Origin: Elusimicrobiota bacterium
GTDB lineage: Bacteria; Elusimicrobiota; Elusimicrobia; UBA1565; UBA9628
Direction of reading: 5' to 3'
DNA: 64,000 nucleotides
Assembly: GCA_026388095.1 (NCBI GenBank)
Contig: JAPLKL010000014.1
Span: 62,001-126,000 of the forward strand
The notes under the pieces were generated by a model. The model was given only the letters and a program-made list of their open reading frames with translations. It was not told where the DNA came from and searched no databases. Position 1 is the first letter of the stretch. The number at the start of each line of letters is the position of its first letter. Both the position numbers and the translations under genes were made by a program. Below, piece after piece: positions 36,320-43,597 of this stretch.

Positions 36320-36865
36320 ATGCTCCCGGTGCTGATGCTTTTCCTCATCCCCATCGGCGGCGGCATCCCGGCCGGCGTGCTGTTGGCGCGCAGCCATGCC
36401 ATCGCCTGGCCCGTCACCATGGGGCTCTACTTCGTCTCGGACGTGATCCTGGCCTTCCTCTTCGAGCCGGTGCTCCGGCTTCTGATCGCGGCGAGCCGCA
36501 GGATCCCCCCCTTGGCCCGCTTCACCGAAGTGCTCCGGCAGGCCATGACCCGCACCGCGGCGCAGTACGGAGGAGGAGGCGCAGGGCCCTTCGCCCTCAT
36601 CATGATCGCCTTCGGCGTGGACCCCATGACGGGCCGCGCCGCCGCGGCCGCCGCCGGCCACGGCTTCCTGTCGGGCTGGACCATCGCCATCACCGGCGAC
36701 ATGATCTACTTCACCGTCATCATGGTCGCGACTTTGAGGCTGAACTCGGTGCTCGGCGACCCCAACCGGACCATGGCTTTGATATTGGCCGCGATGTTCT
36801 TCCTGCCCATGCTGGTGCGCCGCCTGAAATCGGCCTACGCCAGCCGCGGCCTCCAGGCCCCTTAG
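36320..36865 (+). CDS. Polytopic membrane protein, unknown function
   Basis: A 181-residue protein with about four membrane helices: 'LMLFLIPIGGGIPAGVLLA', 'MGLYFVSDVILAFLFEPVL', a Gly-rich helix 'GAGPFALIMIAFGVDPMTG', and 'ALILAAMFFLPMLVRRL'. The pattern of Pro-Ile-Gly-Gly-Gly and the repeated Gly-Pro resembles small exporter-like proteins, but no family is assigned. Its TAG overlaps the TAA of convergent rsmH. Confidence 0.65.
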   Translation: MLPVLMLFLIPIGGGIPAGVLLARSHAIAWPVTMGLYFVSDVILAFLFEPVLRLLIAASRRIPPLARFTEVLRQAMTRTAAQYGGGGAGPFALIMIAFGVDPMTGRAAAAAAGHGFLSGWTIAITGDMIYFTVIMVATLRLNSVLGDPNRTMALILAAMFFLPMLVRRLKSAYASRGLQAP

Positions 36866-37923
36866 GCCCGGGCCACGCGCCAGAGCCGCGCCGAGCGAGC
36901 GCGCGGGTTGAGGCGGACCTCTTCGGGGGACGGCCGCAGCGGCTCAGCGGGAGGCTCGCGCCAGAGCCCCGCGGCCGCCTGGGCGCGCAAAGCCTCGCCC
37001 ACCAGGGCCTCCTCGCCGGAGTGGAAGGTGAGCAGGGCCGCCCGGCCGCCGCAGCGCAGCAGCCAGGGCAGGTCGCGCAGCAGCTGGGCCAGGGCTTCGT
37101 GCTCGGAGTTCACCACGATGCGCAGGGCCTGGAAGGTCCGCGCCGCGGGATGGGCGCTGAACGCATCCTTTTTGACGAAGCGCCCCGCGCCCAGCCCTTT
37201 GGCCGCGCCGACCGCGGCGGCCAGCTCGCGCGTGGTCCTGGGAGAACGGCCCTTGGCTGAGAGAGCCGCCAACGCGGCCGCGATGGCAGCGGCGTCCGGC
37301 TCGTCGCCGAAGCGGGCCAAAGCGTCCGCGATCTCGGCCTCGTCGGCGCGGGCCAGCCAGTCCGCGGCGGTCTGCCCTCGCGAGCGGTCCATGCGCATGT
37401 CCAGAGGCCCGTCCGTCTTGAAAGACATCCCGCGCTCCGGCCGGTCGAGCTGCATGGACGAGACCCCGAGGTCCGCCAGCAGGGCGTCCACACCGGCGAG
37501 CTTCAGCTCGCGCAGGACCTTGGCCGCGCCCGCGTAGTTGCCGCGGCGGACCACGACCGCCGCGCCGAGGCGGCGCAGGCGTTGCTCGGTGCGCGCCACC
37601 TCCTCGCCGTCGCGGTCGAGCCCGATGACGGTCCCAGCCGGCCCCGCGGCGCGCGCCAGCCGCTCCGCGTGCCCGCCCCAACCCAAGGTGCAGTCGAGGA
37701 CCGTGGCCCCCGCCAGAGGCTCCAGAGCCGCGAGCACTTCGCCGAGCATGACCGGCAGGTGCGCGCCGGCCGGAGTCGAGCCCCGGGCCGCAGCCTTGGC
37801 CGCCTCCTCCGGGAAGCGCTCGACGTCGAGCTCCTTGTATTTCTGCTCGAAGCGGCGCGGGTGCGTGCCCGGGTAGCGCTTGCGCCTGCGGTGCGGCGGC
37901 CCTGCTGGGATCTCGGGTGGCAT
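36862..37923 (-). CDS. rsmH: 16S rRNA (cytosine-1402-N4)-methyltransferase
   Basis: S-adenosylmethionine-dependent methylation of C1402 in the ribosomal P site. The 353-residue protein has 'HLPVMLGEVLAAL', the SAM loop 'DCTLGWGGHAERLA', 'GLDRDGEEV', 'LADLGVSSMQLDRPERGMSFK', 'LDMRMDRSRG' and the C-terminal 'ALRIVVNSEHEAL' and 'LLTFHSGEE'. The N-terminal 45 residues (basic, Arg/Lys-rich) are an extra tail. The start at 37923 has GGAAGG 6 nt upstream and TATACT just before it; the longer frame starts at 37992. It is isolated from the usual mraZ-ftsL cluster. Confidence 0.92.
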   Translation of the reverse strand: MPPEIPAGPPHRRRKRYPGTHPRRFEQKYKELDVERFPEEAAKAAARGSTPAGAHLPVMLGEVLAALEPLAGATVLDCTLGWGGHAERLARAAGPAGTVIGLDRDGEEVARTEQRLRRLGAAVVVRRGNYAGAAKVLRELKLAGVDALLADLGVSSMQLDRPERGMSFKTDGPLDMRMDRSRGQTAADWLARADEAEIADALARFGDEPDAAAIAAALAALSAKGRSPRTTRELAAAVGAAKGLGAGRFVKKDAFSAHPAARTFQALRIVVNSEHEALAQLLRDLPWLLRCGGRAALLTFHSGEEALVGEALRAQAAAGLWREPPAEPLRPSPEEVRLNPRARSARLWRVARA

Positions 37924-37975
37924 CGGACCTTCCGGGCAGTATATCAAAGAGGCCCGGGGATAAAGAAAATAGCGC

Positions 37976-38004
37976 TTGCATTCCAGAACCACTTGTGGTA
38001 TTAT
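37976..38004 (+). promoter_or_regulatory. Sigma70-type promoter of small-RNA copy B
   Basis: -35 TTGCAT and -10 TATTAT with exactly 17 nt between, and TGG before the -10. The expected start is near 38011, the first base of the GCCGCA that opens the element. It is divergent from rsmH. Confidence 0.7.
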
Positions 38005-38010
38005 TTTGTT

Positions 38011-38078
38011 GCCGCAGTTTTCGAACCTGTAACGAGAAATGTCAGGACCTTGACCCCCGAAAGGGGGTTTCGTGTTTT
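38011..38078 (+). ncRNA. Repeated small-RNA element, copy B (own promoter)
   Basis: About 68 nt from GCCGCA to the terminal T-run. It carries the same 60-nt core as the copy at 26517, changed only near its 5' end. First hairpin CCTG/CAGG at 38026-38046; terminator stem 38053-38068 with a GAAA loop, then TTTCGTGTTTT. It has a 17-nt-spaced promoter directly before and a terminator at the end, with no open reading frame or ribosome binding site inside, so it reads as a free-standing small RNA. The next gene has its own -10 (38097). Confidence 0.7.
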
Positions 38079-38096
38079 AGGGCCCGCCGCGCTTGG

Positions 38097-38102
38097 TATA
38101 AT
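38097..38102 (+). promoter_or_regulatory. Extended -10 (TGG-TATAAT) 7 nt before the ATG at 38110
   Basis: A perfect consensus hexamer with upstream TGG. The transcript would begin at or one base before the ATG: leaderless. It shows that the downstream gene does not depend on reading through RNA copy B. Confidence 0.55.
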
Positions 38103-38109
38103 CCTCCCT

Positions 38110-38352
38110 ATGAAGCCCCCCCTGAGCGACCGCCGCGCCGTGGAAGCGGCCGTGGCCTCCCTGCAGGAGCGGCTGGCCGACGGCGACCCCGGCGACGCGG
38201 CCTTGCGCAAGGACTGCGCGGCCGCCCTCTCGGACCTGCGCGCCGCCTACCGCGCCGACCGGGCCCTGTTCTCGCCGGAGACCATCGCGGCCCTGCAGGA
38301 GCTGCGCGAGGTGCTCAGCGAGGCCGGCCCCGCTTCGGAGCCGGCTCCGTGA
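38110..38352 (+). CDS. Small helical protein, unknown function
   Basis: An 80-residue, fully helical protein rich in Ala, Arg, Asp and Glu with no cysteine. It has no named domain. Its stop overlaps the GTG of the next gene (GTGA), so it is translationally coupled to the spermidine-synthase-like protein. A perfect TATAAT 7 nt upstream supports expression. Confidence 0.65.
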   Translation: MKPPLSDRRAVEAAVASLQERLADGDPGDAALRKDCAAALSDLRAAYRADRALFSPETIAALQELREVLSEAGPASEPAP

Positions 38353-39044
38353 GCTTGCCGGACCTGGAGATCCTGGCCTACGAGCCCACGCCCTTGGGCG
38401 CGCTCTGCCTGCGGCGGCGCCGGCTCCCCTCCGAGCCGGAGACCGCGGTGACGGAGGTCACCCTCGGAGGCGAGTTCCTCATGAGCAGCGTCAACACGGC
38501 CTCCGAGCGGGCCCTGGCCGAGACCGCCCTCAAGCTGCATCCGGGCCGAGAGCTCAAGGTCCTGGTCGGCGGGCTCGGCCTGGGCTGCACCGCGAGCGCG
38601 GCCCTGGCCTCGCCGCGCGTCAAGAGCCTGGAAGCCGTGGAGCTCCTGCCCCAGGTCATCGCCTGGCTGGAGCGCCGGCTCGTGCCGCTGGCCGACGAGC
38701 TCAAGGCCGACGCGCGCTTCCGGGCGGTCCAGGGAGATATCTTCGCGATGCTGGCCCGGCCGCCGAAGCGGCTCTGGGACCTCATCCTCATCGATGTCGA
38801 CCACTCGCCCGAGGAGCGCCTGGACGAAGCCAGCGGACCTTTCTACACCGCGCAGGGCCTGGCGCGGGCCCGCAGGCACCTGGCGCCCGGCGGCGTCCTC
38901 GGGGTCTGGTCGTATTCCGAGTGCGCCCCTTTCGGCGAGGCGCTGCGCAGGACGTTCGCGGCGGTCCGCGTCGAGCCGGTGCCCTTCAAGAACAGGCTCG
39001 CGGGCACGGCCCGCACGGATTGGCTCTACTTCGGTCTCTCCTGA
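38349..39044 (+). CDS. Spermidine-synthase-like methyltransferase-fold protein
   Basis: A 231-residue protein from a GTG start overlapping the previous stop. It has the Rossmann fold of spermidine synthases: 'VLVGGLGLGCTASAAL' (SAM-type loop), acidic end 'AVELLPQVIAWLER', 'RAVQGDIFAML', and 'DLILIDVDHSPEERL' where the active-site region lies, then 'GGVLGVWSYSE'. It is shorter than true SpeE (about 280) and lacks the N-terminal beta domain, so it may act on another substrate. Such stand-alone forms are often annotated only as spermidine-synthase-like. Confidence 0.8.
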   Translation: MSLPDLEILAYEPTPLGALCLRRRRLPSEPETAVTEVTLGGEFLMSSVNTASERALAETALKLHPGRELKVLVGGLGLGCTASAALASPRVKSLEAVELLPQVIAWLERRLVPLADELKADARFRAVQGDIFAMLARPPKRLWDLILIDVDHSPEERLDEASGPFYTAQGLARARRHLAPGGVLGVWSYSECAPFGEALRRTFAAVRVEPVPFKNRLAGTARTDWLYFGLS

Positions 39045-39112
39045 TATCGCAGGCGGCCGTTGATGTTTCCTTGACCCCGCCGGGCTAGGCTATGGGCAAG
39101 GAGGACAGGATC

Positions 39113-39397
39113 ATGGCGATAGAGGAGAAGAAGTACAAGACGGGATTCGTCATCGCCGCAGCGGGTTTCGGCGCCGCTCTTTGCGTCGTCACCGGCATTG
39201 TCATGGGCGTGCTCTTCGCGCCGAAATCGGGCAAGGAGACTCGGGCCCGACTCGACGAGTGGCTCAAGGAGAAGCGCGACCAGGGCTCGGACCTCCTGGC
39301 CAAGATCAAGGAGGAGAGCCTGCGCCGCAAGGAGCAGCTGGCGGCCACGATCAAGGCCGGCCGGCAAGCCTACGTCGAAACCTCCAAGCACGGCTGA
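39113..39397 (+). CDS. YtxH-domain membrane-anchored protein
   Basis: A 94-residue protein. One N-terminal membrane helix ('GFVIAAAGFGAALCVVTGIVMGVLFAP') is followed by the YtxH signature 'LFAPKSGKETR' and a charged amphipathic helix. The family is stress-associated in Gram-positives. AAGGAGG 8 nt before the ATG at 39113 selects this start over 39092. Confidence 0.8.
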   Translation: MAIEEKKYKTGFVIAAAGFGAALCVVTGIVMGVLFAPKSGKETRARLDEWLKEKRDQGSDLLAKIKEESLRRKEQLAATIKAGRQAYVETSKHG

Positions 39398-39452
39398 GAC
39401 GGCGGGCCGGGGAGCCCTGTTGCGCAATTGTGAACGGCGGCCCCCCGGCCTA

Positions 39453-39481
39453 TTGACGCAGGCGGCGCCCGGGGGTATACT
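39453..39481 (+). promoter_or_regulatory. Sigma70-type promoter of small-RNA copy C
   Basis: -35 TTGACG and -10 TATACT with exactly 17 nt between. Transcription should begin near 39488-39491, where the element's GCCGCA starts. Confidence 0.72.
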
Positions 39482-39490
39482 CATCGAGTA

Positions 39491-39556
39491 GCCGCACTTT
39501 CCGAACCTGAGACGAGCAATGTCAGGACCGAGCCCCCGAGAGGGGGTTTCGTGTTT
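39491..39556 (+). ncRNA. Repeated small-RNA element, copy C (own promoter, diverged)
   Basis: About 66 nt, roughly 85 percent like copies A and B. The changes keep the structure: the first hairpin becomes CCTGA/TCAGG (one pair longer), the terminator loop changes GAAA to GAGA (both GNRA), and the C5/G5 stem (39533-39546) is unchanged. ACGAG in the first loop, GTCAGGACC and TTTCGTGTTT are invariant in all three. Downstream is only the 3' end of a minus-strand gene, so the element cannot be a leader of a coding mRNA here. Confidence 0.7.
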
Positions 39557-39575
39557 CCGGCCGGATCGGGGACTC

Positions 39576-39905
39576 TCACTCCGTCGGCAGCTTGGACTCC
39601 ACCCACTCCTGGATCCCGCCCTCGTAGGCTTTCACGTCGAAGCCCGCGGCGGAGAGCTTCTCCGCTGCCATGCGCGAAGCGGTGCACTTGGTGTTGGCGC
39701 AGTAGGTCACGACCTCGCGCTTCTGGTCAAGCTCGGAGAGCCTCTGGCCGAGCTGGTCCAACGGGATCTTCTTGGACCCCTTGATGAAGCCCAGCTTGTA
39801 GTACTCAGGGTCGAGCACGTTGACGATCTGCACCGACTCGCCCTTGCGCATCTTCCGGGACAACTCCTCTTTGCTGATGGTCCGCACGGTCGTGTTGGTC
39901 GCCAT
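39576..39905 (-). CDS. Single-domain rhodanese-like protein
   Basis: A 109-residue cytosolic protein with the rhodanese order 'ISKEELSRKM...VQIVNVLDPEYYKLGFIKGSKKIPLDQL' and the active-site loop 'YCANTKCTASRMAAEKL'. The usual C-R-S-G-x-R-S is replaced by C-A-N-T-K-C-T, a form seen in many single-domain sulfurtransferases. AGGAGG is 8 nt upstream of the ATG. Confidence 0.85.
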   Translation of the reverse strand: MATNTTVRTISKEELSRKMRKGESVQIVNVLDPEYYKLGFIKGSKKIPLDQLGQRLSELDQKREVVTYCANTKCTASRMAAEKLSAAGFDVKAYEGGIQEWVESKLPTE

Positions 39906-39962
39906 AGGTGATATCCTCCTGATTCTCTTAGGATAAGTGAGCCGAGAGGACGGGATGTTACA

Positions 39963-40115
39963 GCGGCCTGGCCCCCTGGGCTGCTGGCCTACGGCCTCAC
40001 GGCCGAGGCCTTTTCCAGGCTCGCCCGCCAGGCTTTGGCCGCCTCCAGCATGAAGGCCAACCCCGCGCGCCTGAGCCTGGCGGACGTGGCCGGAATCCTC
40101 TCACGCTGCCTTTAG
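39963..40115 (+). pseudogene. Remnant of an iron-type alcohol dehydrogenase C-terminus
   Basis: An open stretch with no start codon or ribosome binding site, ending in TAG. Its product reads 'LAYGLTAEAFSRLARQALA' then 'SMKANPARLSLADVAGILS' and stops four residues later. This N-P-x-x-L-x-x-x-D-x-x-x-I-L ending is how iron-containing alcohol dehydrogenases usually finish. Nothing of the remaining 330 residues is seen upstream, where the rhodanese gene lies on the other strand. A decayed or truncated copy is the simplest reading. The similarity is from memory of the family's C-terminus, so confidence is moderate. Confidence 0.45.
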
Positions 40116-40205
40116 GCCCGCCGGATCCCATTAGAATCTCTTATGGATGGCGCTTGCACTGGCCCTTATTTTGTTACCATATGGAAGTCGCCACGAGGAG
40201 GGAGC

Positions 40206-40427
40206 ATGCCGAACATCAAGGTGGATGAGGCCCGCTGCAAGGGCTGCGAGCTCTGCACCGCCGCCTGCGCCAAGAAGTGCATCGTGATGTCCACGACGTT
40301 CAGCGTCACCGGCTATTATCCCGCCGTCTGCTGCGCCCCGGAGCGCTGCACCGGCTGCGGCCTGTGCGCCCAAGTCTGTCCGGACCTGGCCATCGCGGTC
40401 TTCAAGGAAGAGAAGGCGAAAAAATAA
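40206..40427 (+). CDS. 2-oxoacid:ferredoxin oxidoreductase, ferredoxin (delta) subunit
   Basis: A 73-residue protein with two 4Fe-4S motifs: 'CKGCELCTAACAKKC' and 'CTGCGLCAQVCPDLAI'. It passes electrons from the catalytic subunits to ferredoxin. It is first in a four-gene operon; GAGGAGGGAG before the ATG sets the start. Confidence 0.9.
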   Translation: MPNIKVDEARCKGCELCTAACAKKCIVMSTTFSVTGYYPAVCCAPERCTGCGLCAQVCPDLAIAVFKEEKAKK

Positions 40428-40457
40428 GGCGTCGCAGGATTTCAGGAGGAATAGATA

Positions 40458-41533
40458 ATGGGCGAAAAGCTTCTCATGAAGGGCAACGACGCGATGGCTG
40501 AAGGGGCCGTGCGCGCCGGCTGCCGGTTCTTCGCGGGCTACCCCATCACCCCGCAGAACGAAGTGCCGGAATACATGTCCTGGCGCCTGCCCCAGGCGGG
40601 CGGGAGCTTCGTCCAGGCCGAGTCCGAGGTGGCGGCCATCAACATGCTCTACGGGGCGGCGGCCACCGGGATCCGGTGCATGACCTCGTCCTCCTCTCCC
40701 GGCATCAGCCTCAAGCAGGAGGGCATCTCCTACGCCGCGGGCGCGGACCTGCCCATCTTCTTCGCCAACGTGGTACGCGGCGGCCCGGGCCTGGGCAACA
40801 TCGCCGGCGCCCAGGGCGACTACTTCCAGTCCGTGCGCGGGGGCGGTCACGGCGACTACCGGACCTTCGTCATGGCCCCGGACTCCGTCGAGGAGATGGG
40901 GAACTTCCCCCTCCACTGCTATGAGGTCGCGGAGAAGTACCGCGTCCCGGCCATGGTCCTGGCCGACGGCGTCCTGGGGCAGATGATGGAGCCCCTGGAA
41001 TTCCGGTTCCCGCAGGTCGATCCCAAGACCCTCCAGTCGCCGGACTGGGCCCTGGGCGAATGCAAAGGCCGCAAGAACCGCCTGGTGGGCTCCTACGACC
41101 TCAGCGAAGGCAAGCTGGAGGTCATGACCCTCAACCGCGGCAAGAGATACGCCGAGATCGAGGCCAAGGAGGTCATGTTCGAATCCCGACAGTGCGAGGA
41201 CGCCCAGGTGGTCCTCATCGCCTACGGCATCGCGGCCCGCGCCTGCGGCGCCGCCCTCAAGATGGCCCGAGCCGAGGGCCTCAAGGTCGGACTGTTCCGG
41301 CCCATCACCCTCTGGCCGTTCCCGAAAAGCCAGCTGCGCGCCCTGGCCGACCGGGTGGACTCCTTCCTGGTCGTGGAGATGAGCATGGGGCAGATGGTCG
41401 ACGACGTGCGGCTGGCGACCGAATTCCGCGCGCCGGTGCACCTGCATGCCCGCCCCTCCGGCGTCACGCCGACGGGTGAGGAGATCCTCAAGAGGATCAA
41501 GGATGCGCTGAAGGCAGGCAAGGGGGAGCGCGT

Positions 41534-41546
<13 letters not shown>
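40458..41546 (+). CDS. vorB: 2-oxoacid:ferredoxin oxidoreductase, alpha subunit (VorB/KorA type)
   Basis: Part of the enzyme that oxidatively decarboxylates a 2-oxoacid to acyl-CoA with reduced ferredoxin. The 362-residue subunit shows 'GCRFFAGYPITPQNEVPEYM', 'QAESEVAAINMLYGAAATG', 'TSSSSPGISLKQEG', and 'ANVVRGGPGLGNIAGAQGDYFQ'. These favour branched-chain 2-oxoisovalerate (Vor) or 2-oxoglutarate (Kor) forms over pyruvate. AGGAGG before the ATG. The 3' end overlaps the beta gene by 13 nt. Confidence 0.9.
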
Positions 41547-42281
<735 letters not shown>

Positions 42282-42298
<17 letters not shown>

Positions 42299-42815
42299 AA
42301 TCTCCGGCTTCGGCGGGCAAGGCATCATCTCCTCGGGCGTCCTCCTGGCCTACGCCGGGATGCTCGACGGCAAGCACGTCAGCTTCTTCCCCTCCTACGG
42401 GGCCGAGATGCGCGGCGGCACGGCCAACTGCTCGGTGGTCATCTCCTCGGACGAGGTCACGACCCCCGTGGTCTCCCAGCCCGACACGGTCATCGTGATG
42501 AACGAGCCCTCCCTGGCCAAGTTCGAGCCCCTGCTCAAGGCCGGCGGGCTCATGATCATCAACGAGTCCTTGGTGAAATCCCGGCCGATGCGCAAGGACA
42601 TCAAGGTCGTGCTGGTGCCCTGCAACAAGATCGCCGATGAGCTCAAGGCCCCCAGGATCGCCAACATGGCGGCTTTGGGCGCCTTCTGCAAGCAGACCGG
42701 GGCCCTGTCCATCGAGGCGGTGGCCAAGGCCATGCCCAAGGTCTTCAAGCGCGCCAAGCCCGAGATGCTGGAGCTCAACGTCAAGGCCCTCAAGATGGGA
42801 GCCGGCCTCAACTAG
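42282..42815 (+). CDS. vorC: 2-oxoacid:ferredoxin oxidoreductase, gamma subunit
   Basis: A 177-residue subunit with the family start 'ISGFGGQGIISSGVLLAYAG' and 'SFFPSYGAEMRGGTANCSVVISS'. It completes the delta-alpha-beta-gamma operon. A GC-rich hairpin follows. Confidence 0.9.
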
Positions 42816-42832
42816 GGCCGCTGCCGTCCTGC

Positions 42833-42866
42833 ATTCCGCCCAGGCACGCATGTGTCTGGGCGGAAT
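42833..42866 (+). terminator. Hairpin after the 2-oxoacid oxidoreductase operon
   Basis: ATTCCGCCCAG-x-CAC pairs with GTG-x-CTGGGCGGAAT (one internal mismatch, 4-nt loop). There is no U-tract, so it may be a rho-type end or a processing and stability site before the Bax-inhibitor gene. Confidence 0.5.
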
Positions 42867-42890
42867 CCGAAGCGTCCCCGGAGGGACCCA

Positions 42891-43595
42891 ATGAAAGCAT
42901 CAGACATCGGATACATGCCGCCCGCCATCGGCGTCGGCGTCCAGAGCTTCGTCGCCAAGGTCTATAATTGGATGGCCATGGGCCTGGCGGTCACGGCCGG
43001 ATGCGCTTGGTATATGGTCTCCCACCCCAGCATGGTGGTCAATCTCGCGCACAATCCCATCCTCTTCTACGGCCTCCTGGGCGGCGAGCTGCTCCTGGTG
43101 ATCGGGCTTTCCGCCGCCATCAGCCGCATCTCGGCCGGCACCGCCACGGCCGGCTTCTTCTTCTACTCCGCCTTGAACGGCGTCACGCTGTCGCTCATCC
43201 TGCTCGTCTATACGCAGGCGTCGGTCGCCTCGGCCTTCTTGGTCGCCGCGGGCATGTTCGGCGGCATGGCCCTCTACGGCCATGCCACCAAGAAGGACTT
43301 GACCAGCGTGGGCAGTTTCGCCGCCATGGCCTTGTTAGGGGTCATCATCGCTTCTGTCGTGAACATGTTCGTGCGCAGCTCGGGCATGGACAAGATCCTG
43401 ACCTACCTCTCGGTGCTCGTGTTCGTGGCCCTGACCGCTTGGGACGCGCAGAAGATCCGGCGCATGGCCGAGGGCGGCTTCGGCGACTCGGAGCTGGAGA
43501 GCAAGGCCACGGTCATGGGGGCCTTGGCTCTCTACCTGGACTTCATCAACCTATTCCTGAGCCTGCTCCGCATCCTGGGCAAGCGCCGGGAGTAA
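42891..43595 (+). CDS. Bax inhibitor-1 / YccA family membrane protein
   Basis: A 234-residue protein with seven membrane helices and the family marks 'KVYNWMAMGLAVTAGCAWYMV', 'GMFGGMALYGHATKKDL' and the C-terminal 'LVFVALTAWDAQKIRRMAEGG', ending 'LYLDFINLFLSLLRILG'. Related proteins are pH-sensitive calcium-leak channels or regulators of membrane proteases. CGGAGGG before the ATG selects 42891; the longer frame starts at 42852. Confidence 0.88.
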   Translation: MKASDIGYMPPAIGVGVQSFVAKVYNWMAMGLAVTAGCAWYMVSHPSMVVNLAHNPILFYGLLGGELLLVIGLSAAISRISAGTATAGFFFYSALNGVTLSLILLVYTQASVASAFLVAAGMFGGMALYGHATKKDLTSVGSFAAMALLGVIIASVVNMFVRSSGMDKILTYLSVLVFVALTAWDAQKIRRMAEGGFGDSELESKATVMGALALYLDFINLFLSLLRILGKRRE

Positions 43596-43597
43596 GC

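Noticed and set aside
38011-38078. Small-RNA element as SRP RNA or guanidine-III riboswitch
   Set aside because: GTCAGGAC is shared by eye, but the SRP GGAAGGAGCA loop and the guanidine-III C-A-A-G-A-C-G-G segment are missing, and copies B and C do not lead into matching genes.
40135-40200. Possible sigma54 promoter before the 2-oxoacid oxidoreductase operon
   Set aside because: GG and GC are 9, not 10, nt apart and the -24 box does not fit. No sure promoter is assigned.
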